Part shown: positions 22,305-30,251 of the stretch, piece after piece | Numbering within the stretch: position 1 is the stretch's first letter | Layout: every line of letters begins with the position of its first letter | Origin: Candidatus Bathyarchaeota archaeon | GTDB lineage: Archaea > Thermoproteota > Bathyarchaeia > TCS64 | Assembly (NCBI GenBank): GCA_016783455.1 | Contig: JADHWN010000021.1 | Location: 1 to 32,826, forward strand | DNA: 32,826 bases | Reading direction: 5' to 3' | The notes under the pieces: generated by a model | The model's database searches: none | Seen by the model: only the letters and a program-made list of their open reading frames with translations | What the model was told of the DNA's origin: nothing | Position numbers and translations under genes: made by a program

Positions 22305-23093
22305 ATGATGGTGAAGATGTTCTCAATCCATTCGAGTCGCGGAGGCACGGGGAAGAGCCTGGTCGCAAGCAACATCAGCGCGTTACTCGCCTCCGAGGGG
22401 CACAACGTCGCCCTCCTCGACTTCGACTTCAGGGCCCCCAGCCTGCTCACCATATTCCAGGCGAAGAGCAGCGTCAGGGACTGGATCAACAACTACCTAG
22501 ACGGGAAGGCCCGGCTGGAGACGGTGATGGTCGACTTGACCTCCAACTACGGCACCAAGGGCAAGCTCCTCGTGGGCTTCGCAAACCCGGACATGGAGGC
22601 GATGAGGGAGATCGCCCGTAAGGACCGTAAGTGGCAGATGAAGGCCCTGAGGAAGGTCATGGAGATGAAGGACGAGCTGGCCAAGAAGATGGGCGTCGAC
22701 GTGGTCATCATCGACACGAGCCCAGGAGTCCAGTTCTCCTCGGTGAACGCAGTCGTCAGCGCGGACGTCTCCATAATCATCTCGAGCCTTGACCAGCTGG
22801 ACATCGAGGGCGTGGAGCGGATGGCCGAGGATCTCTACGAGCCCTTCGAGAAACGGACATACATCCTGGTCAACAAGGCACGACCCCACATGTTCTTCTC
22901 GGACGAGAGCAGGAAGAACCTCCTCAGCGAGGTCGGGGGCAAGTTCTCAAAACCCCTCATAGCCATCATCCCCTGCTACTGCGACCTCCTCCTAGCCCAA
23001 CGGGTTTCGCTTTTCTCCCTCGACAACCCAAGCCACCCCTTCACGTGGGCTCTCAGGGAGGTCGCCCGCAGGCTGCTCGAACTGGCCGGTTGA
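22305..23093 (+). CDS. MinD/ParA-like P-loop ATPase
   Basis: A 262-residue ATPase of the MinD/ParA/SIMIBI class, which typically switches between monomer and dimer to position cargo on a membrane or DNA. The deviant Walker A is HSSRGGTGKSLVAS: the signature lysine that normally comes first (KGGxGK) is Arg here. Walker B-like and switch parts are LLDFDFRAPSL and VVIIDTSPGVQFSS; VNKARPH is the base-recognition region. The C-terminus lacks an obvious amphipathic membrane helix, though helical ARRLLELAG ends the protein. ATG 22305 and ATG 22308 are adjacent starts. It follows the zinc-ribbon/winged-helix gene by 7 nt. The cargo is unknown. Confidence 0.88.
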   Translation: MMVKMFSIHSSRGGTGKSLVASNISALLASEGHNVALLDFDFRAPSLLTIFQAKSSVRDWINNYLDGKARLETVMVDLTSNYGTKGKLLVGFANPDMEAMREIARKDRKWQMKALRKVMEMKDELAKKMGVDVVIIDTSPGVQFSSVNAVVSADVSIIISSLDQLDIEGVERMAEDLYEPFEKRTYILVNKARPHMFFSDESRKNLLSEVGGKFSKPLIAIIPCYCDLLLAQRVSLFSLDNPSHPFTWALREVARRLLELAG

Positions 23094-23102
23094 TTCACAG
23101 GG

Positions 23103-23414
23103 CTAGAAGTCCTTGAGGATCCGGTCCATGTTCTTCAGCATCGTCTCGCCCTTAGGTAGGACCTTGTACACCTTGCGCTTCCTCTTGCCCGAGTAGACCT
23201 CCTCTGCTAGAATGAGCCCATCTGCCTCCATGGAGTCCAGCAGGGGGTAGATCACCGGGGGGCCCACCTTGACCCCGTACCTGTCCCTCAGTACCCCCAT
23301 CATCTTGTAGCCCCAGAGAGGCTCCTCGAGGAGCATTTTCATTATGGTTACATCCAGGAAGCCGCGGACGAAGCGGGTCCGCAGCTCCGCGAGGCCGGGC
23401 TCTTCTTCACTCAT
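23103..23414 (-). CDS. PadR-family transcription regulator
   Basis: A 103-residue winged-helix protein: FLDVTIMKMLLEEPLWGYKM is the family opening, then a recognition helix region with GPPVIYPLLDSMEADGLI, and the wing SGKRKRKVYKVLPKGE. It lacks the long C-terminal dimer domain of classic PadR, so it belongs to the small class. It is divergent from the glycosyltransferase/archaeosortase operon; a repressor of its own gene and perhaps of that operon is likely. A TATA box is centred about 32 nt upstream of its ATG, and a palindrome lies beside it. The effector is not known. Confidence 0.92.
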   Translation of the reverse strand: MSEEEPGLAELRTRFVRGFLDVTIMKMLLEEPLWGYKMMGVLRDRYGVKVGPPVIYPLLDSMEADGLILAEEVYSGKRKRKVYKVLPKGETMLKNMDRILKDF

Positions 23415-23441
23415 TTAGACCACAAGATGTGTTCTGTCTGC

Positions 23442-23464
23442 GATATATAGGTATACTGTAGTAT
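23442..23464 (-). promoter_or_regulatory. padR promoter with candidate PadR operator
   Basis: A minus-strand TATA box (CTATATATC, 23442-23450) is followed upstream by the inverted repeat ATAC-TGTA-GTAT (23453-23464). Short palindromes beside the TATA box are typical binding sites of PadR proteins, so autoregulation is likely. Confidence 0.45.
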
Positions 23465-23564
23465 GCAGTAGGGAGAGTTCACGATTATTACGCTTTAAAC
23501 CCGGAGAAACGAGGAGGTCGGTTATTTACCATCCCTCCATAAGCTAGCTCAGAAGAACACTTAT

Positions 23565-23604
23565 GAACGATCTAGTTCGTGCATAAAGATTTATAAACTA
23601 GTTC
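23565..23604 (+). promoter_or_regulatory. Glycosyltransferase/archaeosortase operon promoter with repeats
   Basis: A TATA box (TTTATAAAC, 23590-23598) is bracketed by two copies of CTAGTTC (23572-23578 and 23598-23604), 26 bp apart. The first copy also forms GAAC-N6-GTTC (23565-23578). A regulator bound here would block TBP/TFB. Transcription should begin near 23620, giving a leader of about 30 nt before GTG 23650. Confidence 0.4.
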
Positions 23605-23649
23605 TGGTGGTAATGTCCGAATATGTCGTAAAATCGATATATTGTAGAG

Positions 23650-26034
23650 GTGTGCAACACCACTACACAAAAGGCGAAGGAGGGACAAGAGATAGAGGCT
23701 GTAGTAGTCATAGGCCAAACATTCTCATACGTAGCCCTGGCCTTCGGCATCTTCTTCTTCCTCTTCGCCTGCAAGTACTACTTCGCGATCCTCATCGCCC
23801 TATTCGCCGGCAAAGCCAGCAACGGCAACGGAAATGGCTCCAATGGGACCAACGGCGTAAAGTCAATCCAAGACGGGGTTCTAGGCTACATCGCCAGCCT
23901 GAGGGGGAGGAACAACAATGGATCTGCCTACAACGGTGGGTTTGACAACGGTAGGAAGATCGATGAGCCCTTCATCTCGATCCAGCTCCCCTTCTACAAC
24001 GAGAAGAACGTCGCTCGCAGAGTGATAAAGGCCTGCTCAGACATCGACTACGAGAACTATGAGATCATAATAGCGGACGACTCCAGGGACGAGACCATCG
24101 AGATAATGAAGGAGCTGAACCTCAACACCGACGGGCCCACCGTCAAGTTCGTCCACAGGAACGACAGGTCGGGGTTCAAGGGCGGCGCCCTCAGCAAGGC
24201 AACCAACTACATGAACCCCAAGGCCAAGTACGCCGTGGTCTTCGACGCCGACTTCATCCCGCCCCCCGACATCCTGAGACGTTTCCTCTGGTACTTCGAG
24301 GGGCAGGACGGCAACGGGAACAACGGGCACAGTGAGACGGCAAACGGGAACGGCCACAGGTTCGCCGATGATGTACTCAGGTACTACGAGAACGGTCAGA
24401 ACGGTAAAAACGGCAGGAACGGGAACGGCGAGGAGCTCCTTGATAAGGTCGACGACTGGTTCGAGCGTCGCAAGGTAGGCGTCGTCCAGGGCTACCAGCT
24501 CCACCACCTCAACAAGAACGAGAACTGGATCACGAAGGGGATACGGGCCGAGTTCAGCGGGGGCTACATGATAGAGAGGGTCGCTCAGGAATTCTTCGGC
24601 GCCATGAAGATGATCACAGGCAGCGTCTTCATGATCAGGGCCGAGATACTTAAGAACCTGGGCTGGACCCATAGCATCACCGAGGACTGGGACCTAACCA
24701 TCAGGATGTACCTGGCGGGCTACAAGGTCCTCTACACCCCCCTCATCCAGGCCCCGGCCGAGATACCCACGACCATCAGGGCCCTCGCCCGCCAGAGGAT
24801 GCGCTGGGCTGAAGGGCACACCTTCGCCGTTAAGAAATACTTCTGGGACGTCCTCAAGTCCCACAACATGACCGGTCGGGAGAAGCTCGAGTTCGTCTAC
24901 TTCGCCCCCTACTACCTCCAGTCCTTCTTCTTCCTCGTCGGGACGTTCTTCTGGGTGGCGGCCGAGCTCCTGGGGGAGCACCCCTTCTTCTGGACGGCCA
25001 CCTTCGGGTGGTGCCTCATCCTGAGCAACCTCTTCGCCCTCCCACTCATGAGTCTGTCAGGGCTCTTCCTGGAGCAGACCGCGAAGGAGGACTACTCGGG
25101 TATATTCTCGTTCATAGTGCTCAGCTACGTCCTCACGCCCTTCCAGGCCTACGCCGCCGTGAAGGGCCTCCTTGAGAAGGACGAGGGAGGCTGGGTCAGG
25201 ACCCTCAAAACGGGCAGCGTCACCGACCGGATCCTCCAGATAAGGGTCAGGAGGCTCTTTAGCTGGATACTTCCGCGAAGGGAGGCCTCCAGGACTCAGA
25301 GGCAGGAGGAGCGAGATAGGCAGAGGAGGCGTAGGCCGTCAGCGATGGCGCTTCTGTTCCTGCTCCTCATGTCGACCCTGATAGTCTGGGTCACCGCAGC
25401 CGCCATGTCGGTGCCGGTGGACGATAGCCCAATCACCGCCCTGAGCCTCGAGTACGTCGCCTCAGGCGTCACCATCAACGGAAAGTACACGAAGATGATC
25501 CTCACCCATCCGGACTACACCTCCAATGGGACCACGCGGACGGACGGCTACACCCTCTCTGGCACGGACTGGCAGAAGGGGTGGCAGTTCTACCTGTTCG
25601 GGCCCCTAGAGGAGGACTACCAGATGAAGGGGAGCCTGAACCTCCACCTGTTCCTGTACTCGGACGAGGAGCATGAGGTCGACATGAAGGTCCTCGTCAC
25701 TGACCTGGATGAGGACGGGGAGACGGACTCCAAGTTCTCCTACCAGTTCAATGACGTGGAGGTCGACGACGAATCCCCGGAGGAGGCACTGACGCTCCCC
25801 GCCGAGGTCATCAAGTCGATAAAGTTCAGGGAGGGGCACAGCATCATCGTGGAGATACTGTTCAAGGGAGAGGACGCCTGGACCTTCTACGTCGACTACG
25901 ACTCCACGGAGAAACACTCCCGAGTTGACTTCCCGGGGATGGTGATGCCAGAGTCACTGCTACCCCTCCTCATACTAGCCCCCTTGATTCCTGGGATCGT
26001 AATGAAGCTTCGAAGGAGGAAAGACGATGCTTAA
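23650..26034 (+). CDS. Membrane GT2 glycosyltransferase with C-terminal jelly-roll and sorting-signal-like tail
   Basis: A 794-residue processive-type glycosyltransferase. A first membrane segment (about residues 20-55) is followed by the GT2 domain: ISIQLPFYNEKNVARRVI, IIADDSRDETIEI, VFDADFIPP (DxD), SITEDWDLTIRMYLAGY (TED) and ARQRMRWAEGH (QxxRW), as in cellulose-synthase-like enzymes. Four Asn-Gly-rich stretches interrupt it. Several membrane helices follow, then a helix (LLFLLLMSTLIVWVTAAAM), an outer domain with FYLFGPLEEDY, VTDLDEDGE and REGHSIIVEIL that recalls the CocE/X-Pro-peptidase jelly roll, and finally FPGMVMPE (761-768), a hydrophobic helix and RRRKDDA. The same ending occurs in the next gene. 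It overlaps that gene by 8 nt. Likely polymerises or adds an extracellular glycan. Confidence 0.9.
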   Translation: MCNTTTQKAKEGQEIEAVVVIGQTFSYVALAFGIFFFLFACKYYFAILIALFAGKASNGNGNGSNGTNGVKSIQDGVLGYIASLRGRNNNGSAYNGGFDNGRKIDEPFISIQLPFYNEKNVARRVIKACSDIDYENYEIIIADDSRDETIEIMKELNLNTDGPTVKFVHRNDRSGFKGGALSKATNYMNPKAKYAVVFDADFIPPPDILRRFLWYFEGQDGNGNNGHSETANGNGHRFADDVLRYYENGQNGKNGRNGNGEELLDKVDDWFERRKVGVVQGYQLHHLNKNENWITKGIRAEFSGGYMIERVAQEFFGAMKMITGSVFMIRAEILKNLGWTHSITEDWDLTIRMYLAGYKVLYTPLIQAPAEIPTTIRALARQRMRWAEGHTFAVKKYFWDVLKSHNMTGREKLEFVYFAPYYLQSFFFLVGTFFWVAAELLGEHPFFWTATFGWCLILSNLFALPLMSLSGLFLEQTAKEDYSGIFSFIVLSYVLTPFQAYAAVKGLLEKDEGGWVRTLKTGSVTDRILQIRVRRLFSWILPRREASRTQRQEERDRQRRRRPSAMALLFLLLMSTLIVWVTAAAMSVPVDDSPITALSLEYVASGVTINGKYTKMILTHPDYTSNGTTRTDGYTLSGTDWQKGWQFYLFGPLEEDYQMKGSLNLHLFLYSDEEHEVDMKVLVTDLDEDGETDSKFSYQFNDVEVDDESPEEALTLPAEVIKSIKFREGHSIIVEILFKGEDAWTFYVDYDSTEKHSRVDFPGMVMPESLLPLLILAPLIPGIVMKLRRRKDDA

Positions 26035-27430
26035 TCGAGTGAAGGAGTTCCTCCTAAAGTTCGGAGGCCGGTACGAGGGCTTCATCTGGTTCACCCTGGT
26101 GGGGCTTTCGATCCTACCCCTCATAACCACCATCAACGATCTCCTCACCCAGTTAGCCCTCGGTTCAGGGCTCTACAAGATACTGGAGAAGTACACGGTT
26201 CCGGTTATGGTCCGCCTGGCCGGGACCGTATTGGATGAGATATTCAAGATAGAGACGGTCATAAGCGGATCCAGCATATTCATGATGACCGGTGGTCTGC
26301 CCTACGAGATAGACATCGTCTGGAACTGCGTGGGGTGGCAGAGCTTCATACTCCTGGCGTTAGCCCTCGTCACCGTCCTCCAGGGAAAGTACACCCTCGG
26401 GAGCAGGATCAAGTGCGTCGTCCTGGGCATCGAGGGCGTAGTCATCCTGAACATCGTCCGGGTTACCTCCACGTGCCTCCTCCTGTTGAACGGCGGGTAC
26501 GGGCCAGCTATAACATTCCACGACTACTTCTCGACGGTCTTGACGTTCATCTGGCTGAGCGCCTTCTGGTATCTATCCCAGAACTTCATCCTCGACTACA
26601 AGACGGAGGACGACGCGAAGCCCCTGCTCGAGAAGATCAAGACGTCCTTCGAGGGGTTAAACCTAATCGGGCTTCTGCCTGACTTCATCTACGGCAAGAA
26701 GGCCATGGGCCTAGCGACGATGGTGATCATCCTCCTCGCGACCTTCCTGAACGGAGTCGCCATCCTTTCGGTCAGGGCCACCGGGGTCGATCAGACGATA
26801 CTGAGCTTCGAGCACCTGACCTCCCCCGTGACGGTCAACACGATCTCAACGAGCCGGATCATGACTATGCCAGAGTTCACCCAACTCAATCCATCGGCGT
26901 ACGAAGACCCCATCCAGGCCAGCAGCTCCTCGGAGTTCTACGAGATGTGGAACTTCTATCTGTACGGACCCCTTGGAGTCGACTACAGCCTGCAGGGCTC
27001 GATAATATACACTGTCTGGCTGAAGTTCACGACCTCCCAGAAGCTGAAAAATTACGACACCCAGATACGCTTCAAGTTATACGACGTGGATGAGACAGGC
27101 GGGTCGACCCTGGTCAACTCGGACACCTTCGACATCAGGCTCAAGAAGAAGATGACGCAGTTCCAGTTCACCGGGAGCTATATCGACGAGCACGTCTTCG
27201 ACAGCGGACACACCCTCCGCCTGAGCATCAGCATCTACGATGACAGGGAGCTGACGTACGTCCTCGAATACGACAGCTCGCAGAGACATTCGAACATCGA
27301 CCTCCCGGGGATGGTCGTCCCAGAGAACCTGACAAATATGATTCAGGTATCGCTCTTCTTCGCAACCACGAGCGTCGTCTCTGGTCACCTGAGAGCGACC
27401 CTGAAGCGGAGGAGAGAGCAGGATGAGTGA
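26027..27430 (+). CDS. Archaeosortase/exosortase-family protein with its own jelly-roll and PGMVVPE tail
   Basis: A 467-residue membrane cysteine transpeptidase-like protein. The N-terminal ~190 residues hold multiple helices and the complete catalytic set: Cys101 in VWNCVGWQSF, Arg145 in LNIVRVTST and His165 in TFHDYFST. Such enzymes cleave C-terminal signals and attach proteins to lipid. Unusually, the protein goes on with another helix (about 228-245), an outer domain (FYLYGPLGVDY, KLYDVDETGG, DSGHTLRLSISI) and an ending DLPGMVVPE (425-433), hydrophobic segment and basic RRRE, matching the tail of the glycosyltransferase upstream. The tail looks like an archaeosortase substrate signal. GGAGGA at 26014 serves as ribosome-binding site. 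Overlaps the genes on both sides by 8 nt. Confidence 0.9.
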   Translation: MLNRVKEFLLKFGGRYEGFIWFTLVGLSILPLITTINDLLTQLALGSGLYKILEKYTVPVMVRLAGTVLDEIFKIETVISGSSIFMMTGGLPYEIDIVWNCVGWQSFILLALALVTVLQGKYTLGSRIKCVVLGIEGVVILNIVRVTSTCLLLLNGGYGPAITFHDYFSTVLTFIWLSAFWYLSQNFILDYKTEDDAKPLLEKIKTSFEGLNLIGLLPDFIYGKKAMGLATMVIILLATFLNGVAILSVRATGVDQTILSFEHLTSPVTVNTISTSRIMTMPEFTQLNPSAYEDPIQASSSSEFYEMWNFYLYGPLGVDYSLQGSIIYTVWLKFTTSQKLKNYDTQIRFKLYDVDETGGSTLVNSDTFDIRLKKKMTQFQFTGSYIDEHVFDSGHTLRLSISIYDDRELTYVLEYDSSQRHSNIDLPGMVVPENLTNMIQVSLFFATTSVVSGHLRATLKRRREQDE

Positions 27431-28085
27431 TAAGATAGTTCAGCGCGCCCAGGGAAAGGTCTTCCAGAGGATAATCATAGTCGCCTCTGTAACGTTCGTC
27501 ATCCTACCTTTCGTTACGACGTTCAACGAGTTCCTGACGAAGGTGGTGGAGAGCTTCCAGCTCGTCGCCCTGATCCAGGGCTCCATTGCCCCCTTCATCG
27601 TGAGGATCGTAGCGGTCCTACTGAAGACGCTCGGTGTGCCCGCGTCCATCAACGGATCGAACCTGTTCCTGACCGGGGCCTGGATACCCCTCAGGATATA
27701 CATTAATTGGAACTGCATCGGCTGGCAGAGCTTCGTGCTCCTAGCCTTTACTCTCCTGACGGGGCTCCAGGGGCCCTACACCAGGAGGAGCAAGCTCATG
27801 ACGGTGCTCATCGGGCTGGAGGGGACGTTCCTGATAAACATACTCAGGATCCTGATCCCGACCCTTCTTGCCCACAGCTCGGGGTACCTCCAGGCCATCA
27901 TCTTCCACGACTACCTGGGCACCCTGTTCACCCTCCTCTGGATGGGCGTCTTCTGGAACTACGCCTTCGAGAACCTCCTTCTGAGGAGGCCAACGGAGAA
28001 GGACGGAGAGGACAAGGCTCCCCCCGTTGGGAAGAAAGGAATATTTGACGACTTAATCGGCGGAGAGTTAGGGAGGGAGAAATAG
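27423..28085 (+). CDS. Second archaeosortase/exosortase-family protein
   Basis: A 220-residue paralogue of the preceding enzyme's N-terminal part, with the catalytic residues Cys98 (NWNCIGWQSF), Arg142 (INILRIL) and His162 (IIFHDYLGT). It has no C-terminal jelly-roll or sorting-like tail; after the last helix comes a short charged cytosolic tail. Membrane location, multipass. The start is ATG 27423 with GGAGGAG upstream, overlapping the previous gene by 8 nt, so stoichiometric synthesis is likely. Two enzymes side by side may act on different substrates or as a pair. Family assignment is firm from the Cys/Arg/His set; the substrate is not known. Confidence 0.9.
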   Translation: MSDKIVQRAQGKVFQRIIIVASVTFVILPFVTTFNEFLTKVVESFQLVALIQGSIAPFIVRIVAVLLKTLGVPASINGSNLFLTGAWIPLRIYINWNCIGWQSFVLLAFTLLTGLQGPYTRRSKLMTVLIGLEGTFLINILRILIPTLLAHSSGYLQAIIFHDYLGTLFTLLWMGVFWNYAFENLLLRRPTEKDGEDKAPPVGKKGIFDDLIGGELGREK

Positions 28086-30251
28086 TTGGGTAAATACTAT
28101 TCGAGGATCGGCGGGAACCTGTACATCTACGTCACCAGGGGAGACTCCCTCATCGACCTGAAGTACTTCCCCAACGAGCTCAACCTCTTCACAGCCGAGT
28201 CGGCCTGGCGGATCAAGGACAAGATGGCCATCGTCAACGACGCCGACGATGCCAACGTCGACAAGGCCGAGATCATCCTCAGCCTCAACTCCTACAAGAG
28301 ATGGGATCACAGCGCAGAGATCCTGGAGCAGTACTACGCCTCTGACGAGGAACTGCTACTACAGGAGGAGCCCGAGGTAGCTGCACCCACTCCGACGGTT
28401 GAGGTTGAGAAGCCTCCCGAGATGGAGGTCATCATACCCGAGGCGAGACCACCGGTCCTACCAGGAGCAGACAGGGTCGTGGTACCTCCAGCCGAAGAGG
28501 TGAGGGTCACAGCCCCCGGACTCCCGGCAGAAAGACGCGTGATATCCGTCGACGTCTCGGATGACGAGTTCATAGACCGAATAATAGATCGCATGATGAG
28601 CAGGGGCCTAGTCTTCCAGTACAGGCCCACCCCTCCACCTGCGATACCTCAGCCCGTGAAGACGTCCTTCGACGAGCTGTGCGGGCTCCTCGTAACAATG
28701 CTCAAGAAGGAAGCAGGAGACACGCCGACTGAGGGCGTCATCTCATCCCTCAACGAGCTGATGGGCGCGATGGCTGCCTACATCAGGAGCCAGACACCGA
28801 CCCCTGAGAGCGAGAAGTCGCCTTCAACAGAGCTCATGGACGCATTGACCGATTACCTGAAGGACAGGACTCCTAGCGAGGAGGAAGAGGTCGTGGAAAA
28901 GAAAGAGGATCCTCTGGGACAGCTTATCGACCTGCTGAGGAAGGAGGGCGATAGGCGGGGGGGAGCACCCTATGAACGTTCTCAAGTTAAAGAGGAGGGC
29001 ATGGAGGCCGGGTATTCTTCATCCGATGATAGGCTTCAAAGGATAATGGCCGAGGAGGTCTCCGACTTGTACGTCCACATGGCCTACACTGTCCTCCTAG
29101 GTGAGGTCAGCGCGCGCAGCTCCGACTGGCTCAATCACATCGGGGACCACTGGATGGAGCTAGAGCATGTGCTCAAACTGATAGCAGAGGCCCCCTATTA
29201 CGCAATGGTAGAAAGGACAGAGAGGAAGGCCCTGGGTTCGCTAGAGAGCCTCAAGCCGGAGCTCTCTAAGACCATCCTCGACGAGCTTTTAATCCGGAAA
29301 ACAGAGACTGATGGTGAGTTCTCCGAGGTCAGGGAGCTTCTCAAGGAGATACCTGTCAACGTCATCGAGACCGGCGTCGAAAGGAACTACGACACGTTCG
29401 AGAACAAGATGCTGAAGGCCCACCTGCAGGGACTGGTTTCCCAGCTGGACGCCATCTCAGAGGTGAGCACCGACATCGAGGGGGTCCTAAACAGGGCGAT
29501 AAAGTTCTCAGAGGGCTCATCTACGGCTAGATGGACGAAGGAGCTGACGAGAAACCGGGAGATCATCACCGGGATCGAGGAGCTGAAGGGAAAGATACAG
29601 TGGTACCGAGAGACCGCCGTCTTCCTAGATGAGGTCAAGATCACACAAGAGTTGCCCCTCGAGACGGAGGTCCTCACGTCCCATCCCAACTACAGCCGGT
29701 TCTACGCCATGAAGAAAAGCTACGACGTGAACACGCCTTCACCCCTCTACAACATCCGGGCTTCGCTGCCCGAAATGGACGGACCCTCCCATCTATACGA
29801 GAGATGGTGTGGGATCGAGATCGTCAGGTCGTTCATGAGGATCGGCTTCCAGATAGACCCAGCATCGACTCATCTCCTCGACGAGGACCGAGGATTTGTT
29901 GATATGGATGACATGAAGTTTACGTTGAGTGATGGGGAGTTCTCGGTCAGATTAACGATCTATCAGAACGTCTCAGGGTTGGATAGGGTTCTCGACCTCG
30001 AGATTGAAGACTTCCGCGGGAGAATAGTAAGGTATGCTTTCAGGCCTCTGTTCGATACAGCGCTCTCACTGCTTGATTCAAGCATTCAGGAGCTTCAGAG
30101 GCTGAGGGACGCCTACAACCTTGTTGTAGTGGTTCATCCCTACGATGTGGAGCCCTCATTATCTAAGAACGTATACGCCGTCCCTCTTGTTCCCGGGGGC
30201 TCCAAGCGTAGCTTCCGTGAGCTCCTGGGCGCCCTCCTCTCCGAGGGCTAG
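28086..30251 (+). CDS. Large protein with DUF2357/DUF524-like (PD-(D/E)xK-related) C-terminal region
   Basis: A 721-residue cytosolic protein starting at TTG 28086 right after the preceding stop codon, with GGAGGGAG upstream. Residues 1-85 form a small alpha/beta domain; 95-320 are a proline- and acid-rich linker broken by short helices. The folded C-terminal half has YDTFENKMLKAHLQG (about 435) and HLYERWCGIEIVRSFMRIGF (about 570), which match the pattern ending LYE-W of DUF2357/DUF524 proteins, often partners of McrB-type restriction GTPases and related to PD-(D/E)xK nucleases. I cannot find the usual D...(D/E)xK residues; the stretch VLDLEIEDFRG may be the degenerate site. No McrB-like gene is nearby. 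It is transcriptionally linked to the archaeosortases yet ends against the SMC operon. Confidence 0.7.
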   Translation: MGKYYSRIGGNLYIYVTRGDSLIDLKYFPNELNLFTAESAWRIKDKMAIVNDADDANVDKAEIILSLNSYKRWDHSAEILEQYYASDEELLLQEEPEVAAPTPTVEVEKPPEMEVIIPEARPPVLPGADRVVVPPAEEVRVTAPGLPAERRVISVDVSDDEFIDRIIDRMMSRGLVFQYRPTPPPAIPQPVKTSFDELCGLLVTMLKKEAGDTPTEGVISSLNELMGAMAAYIRSQTPTPESEKSPSTELMDALTDYLKDRTPSEEEEVVEKKEDPLGQLIDLLRKEGDRRGGAPYERSQVKEEGMEAGYSSSDDRLQRIMAEEVSDLYVHMAYTVLLGEVSARSSDWLNHIGDHWMELEHVLKLIAEAPYYAMVERTERKALGSLESLKPELSKTILDELLIRKTETDGEFSEVRELLKEIPVNVIETGVERNYDTFENKMLKAHLQGLVSQLDAISEVSTDIEGVLNRAIKFSEGSSTARWTKELTRNREIITGIEELKGKIQWYRETAVFLDEVKITQELPLETEVLTSHPNYSRFYAMKKSYDVNTPSPLYNIRASLPEMDGPSHLYERWCGIEIVRSFMRIGFQIDPASTHLLDEDRGFVDMDDMKFTLSDGEFSVRLTIYQNVSGLDRVLDLEIEDFRGRIVRYAFRPLFDTALSLLDSSIQELQRLRDAYNLVVVVHPYDVEPSLSKNVYAVPLVPGGSKRSFRELLGALLSEG

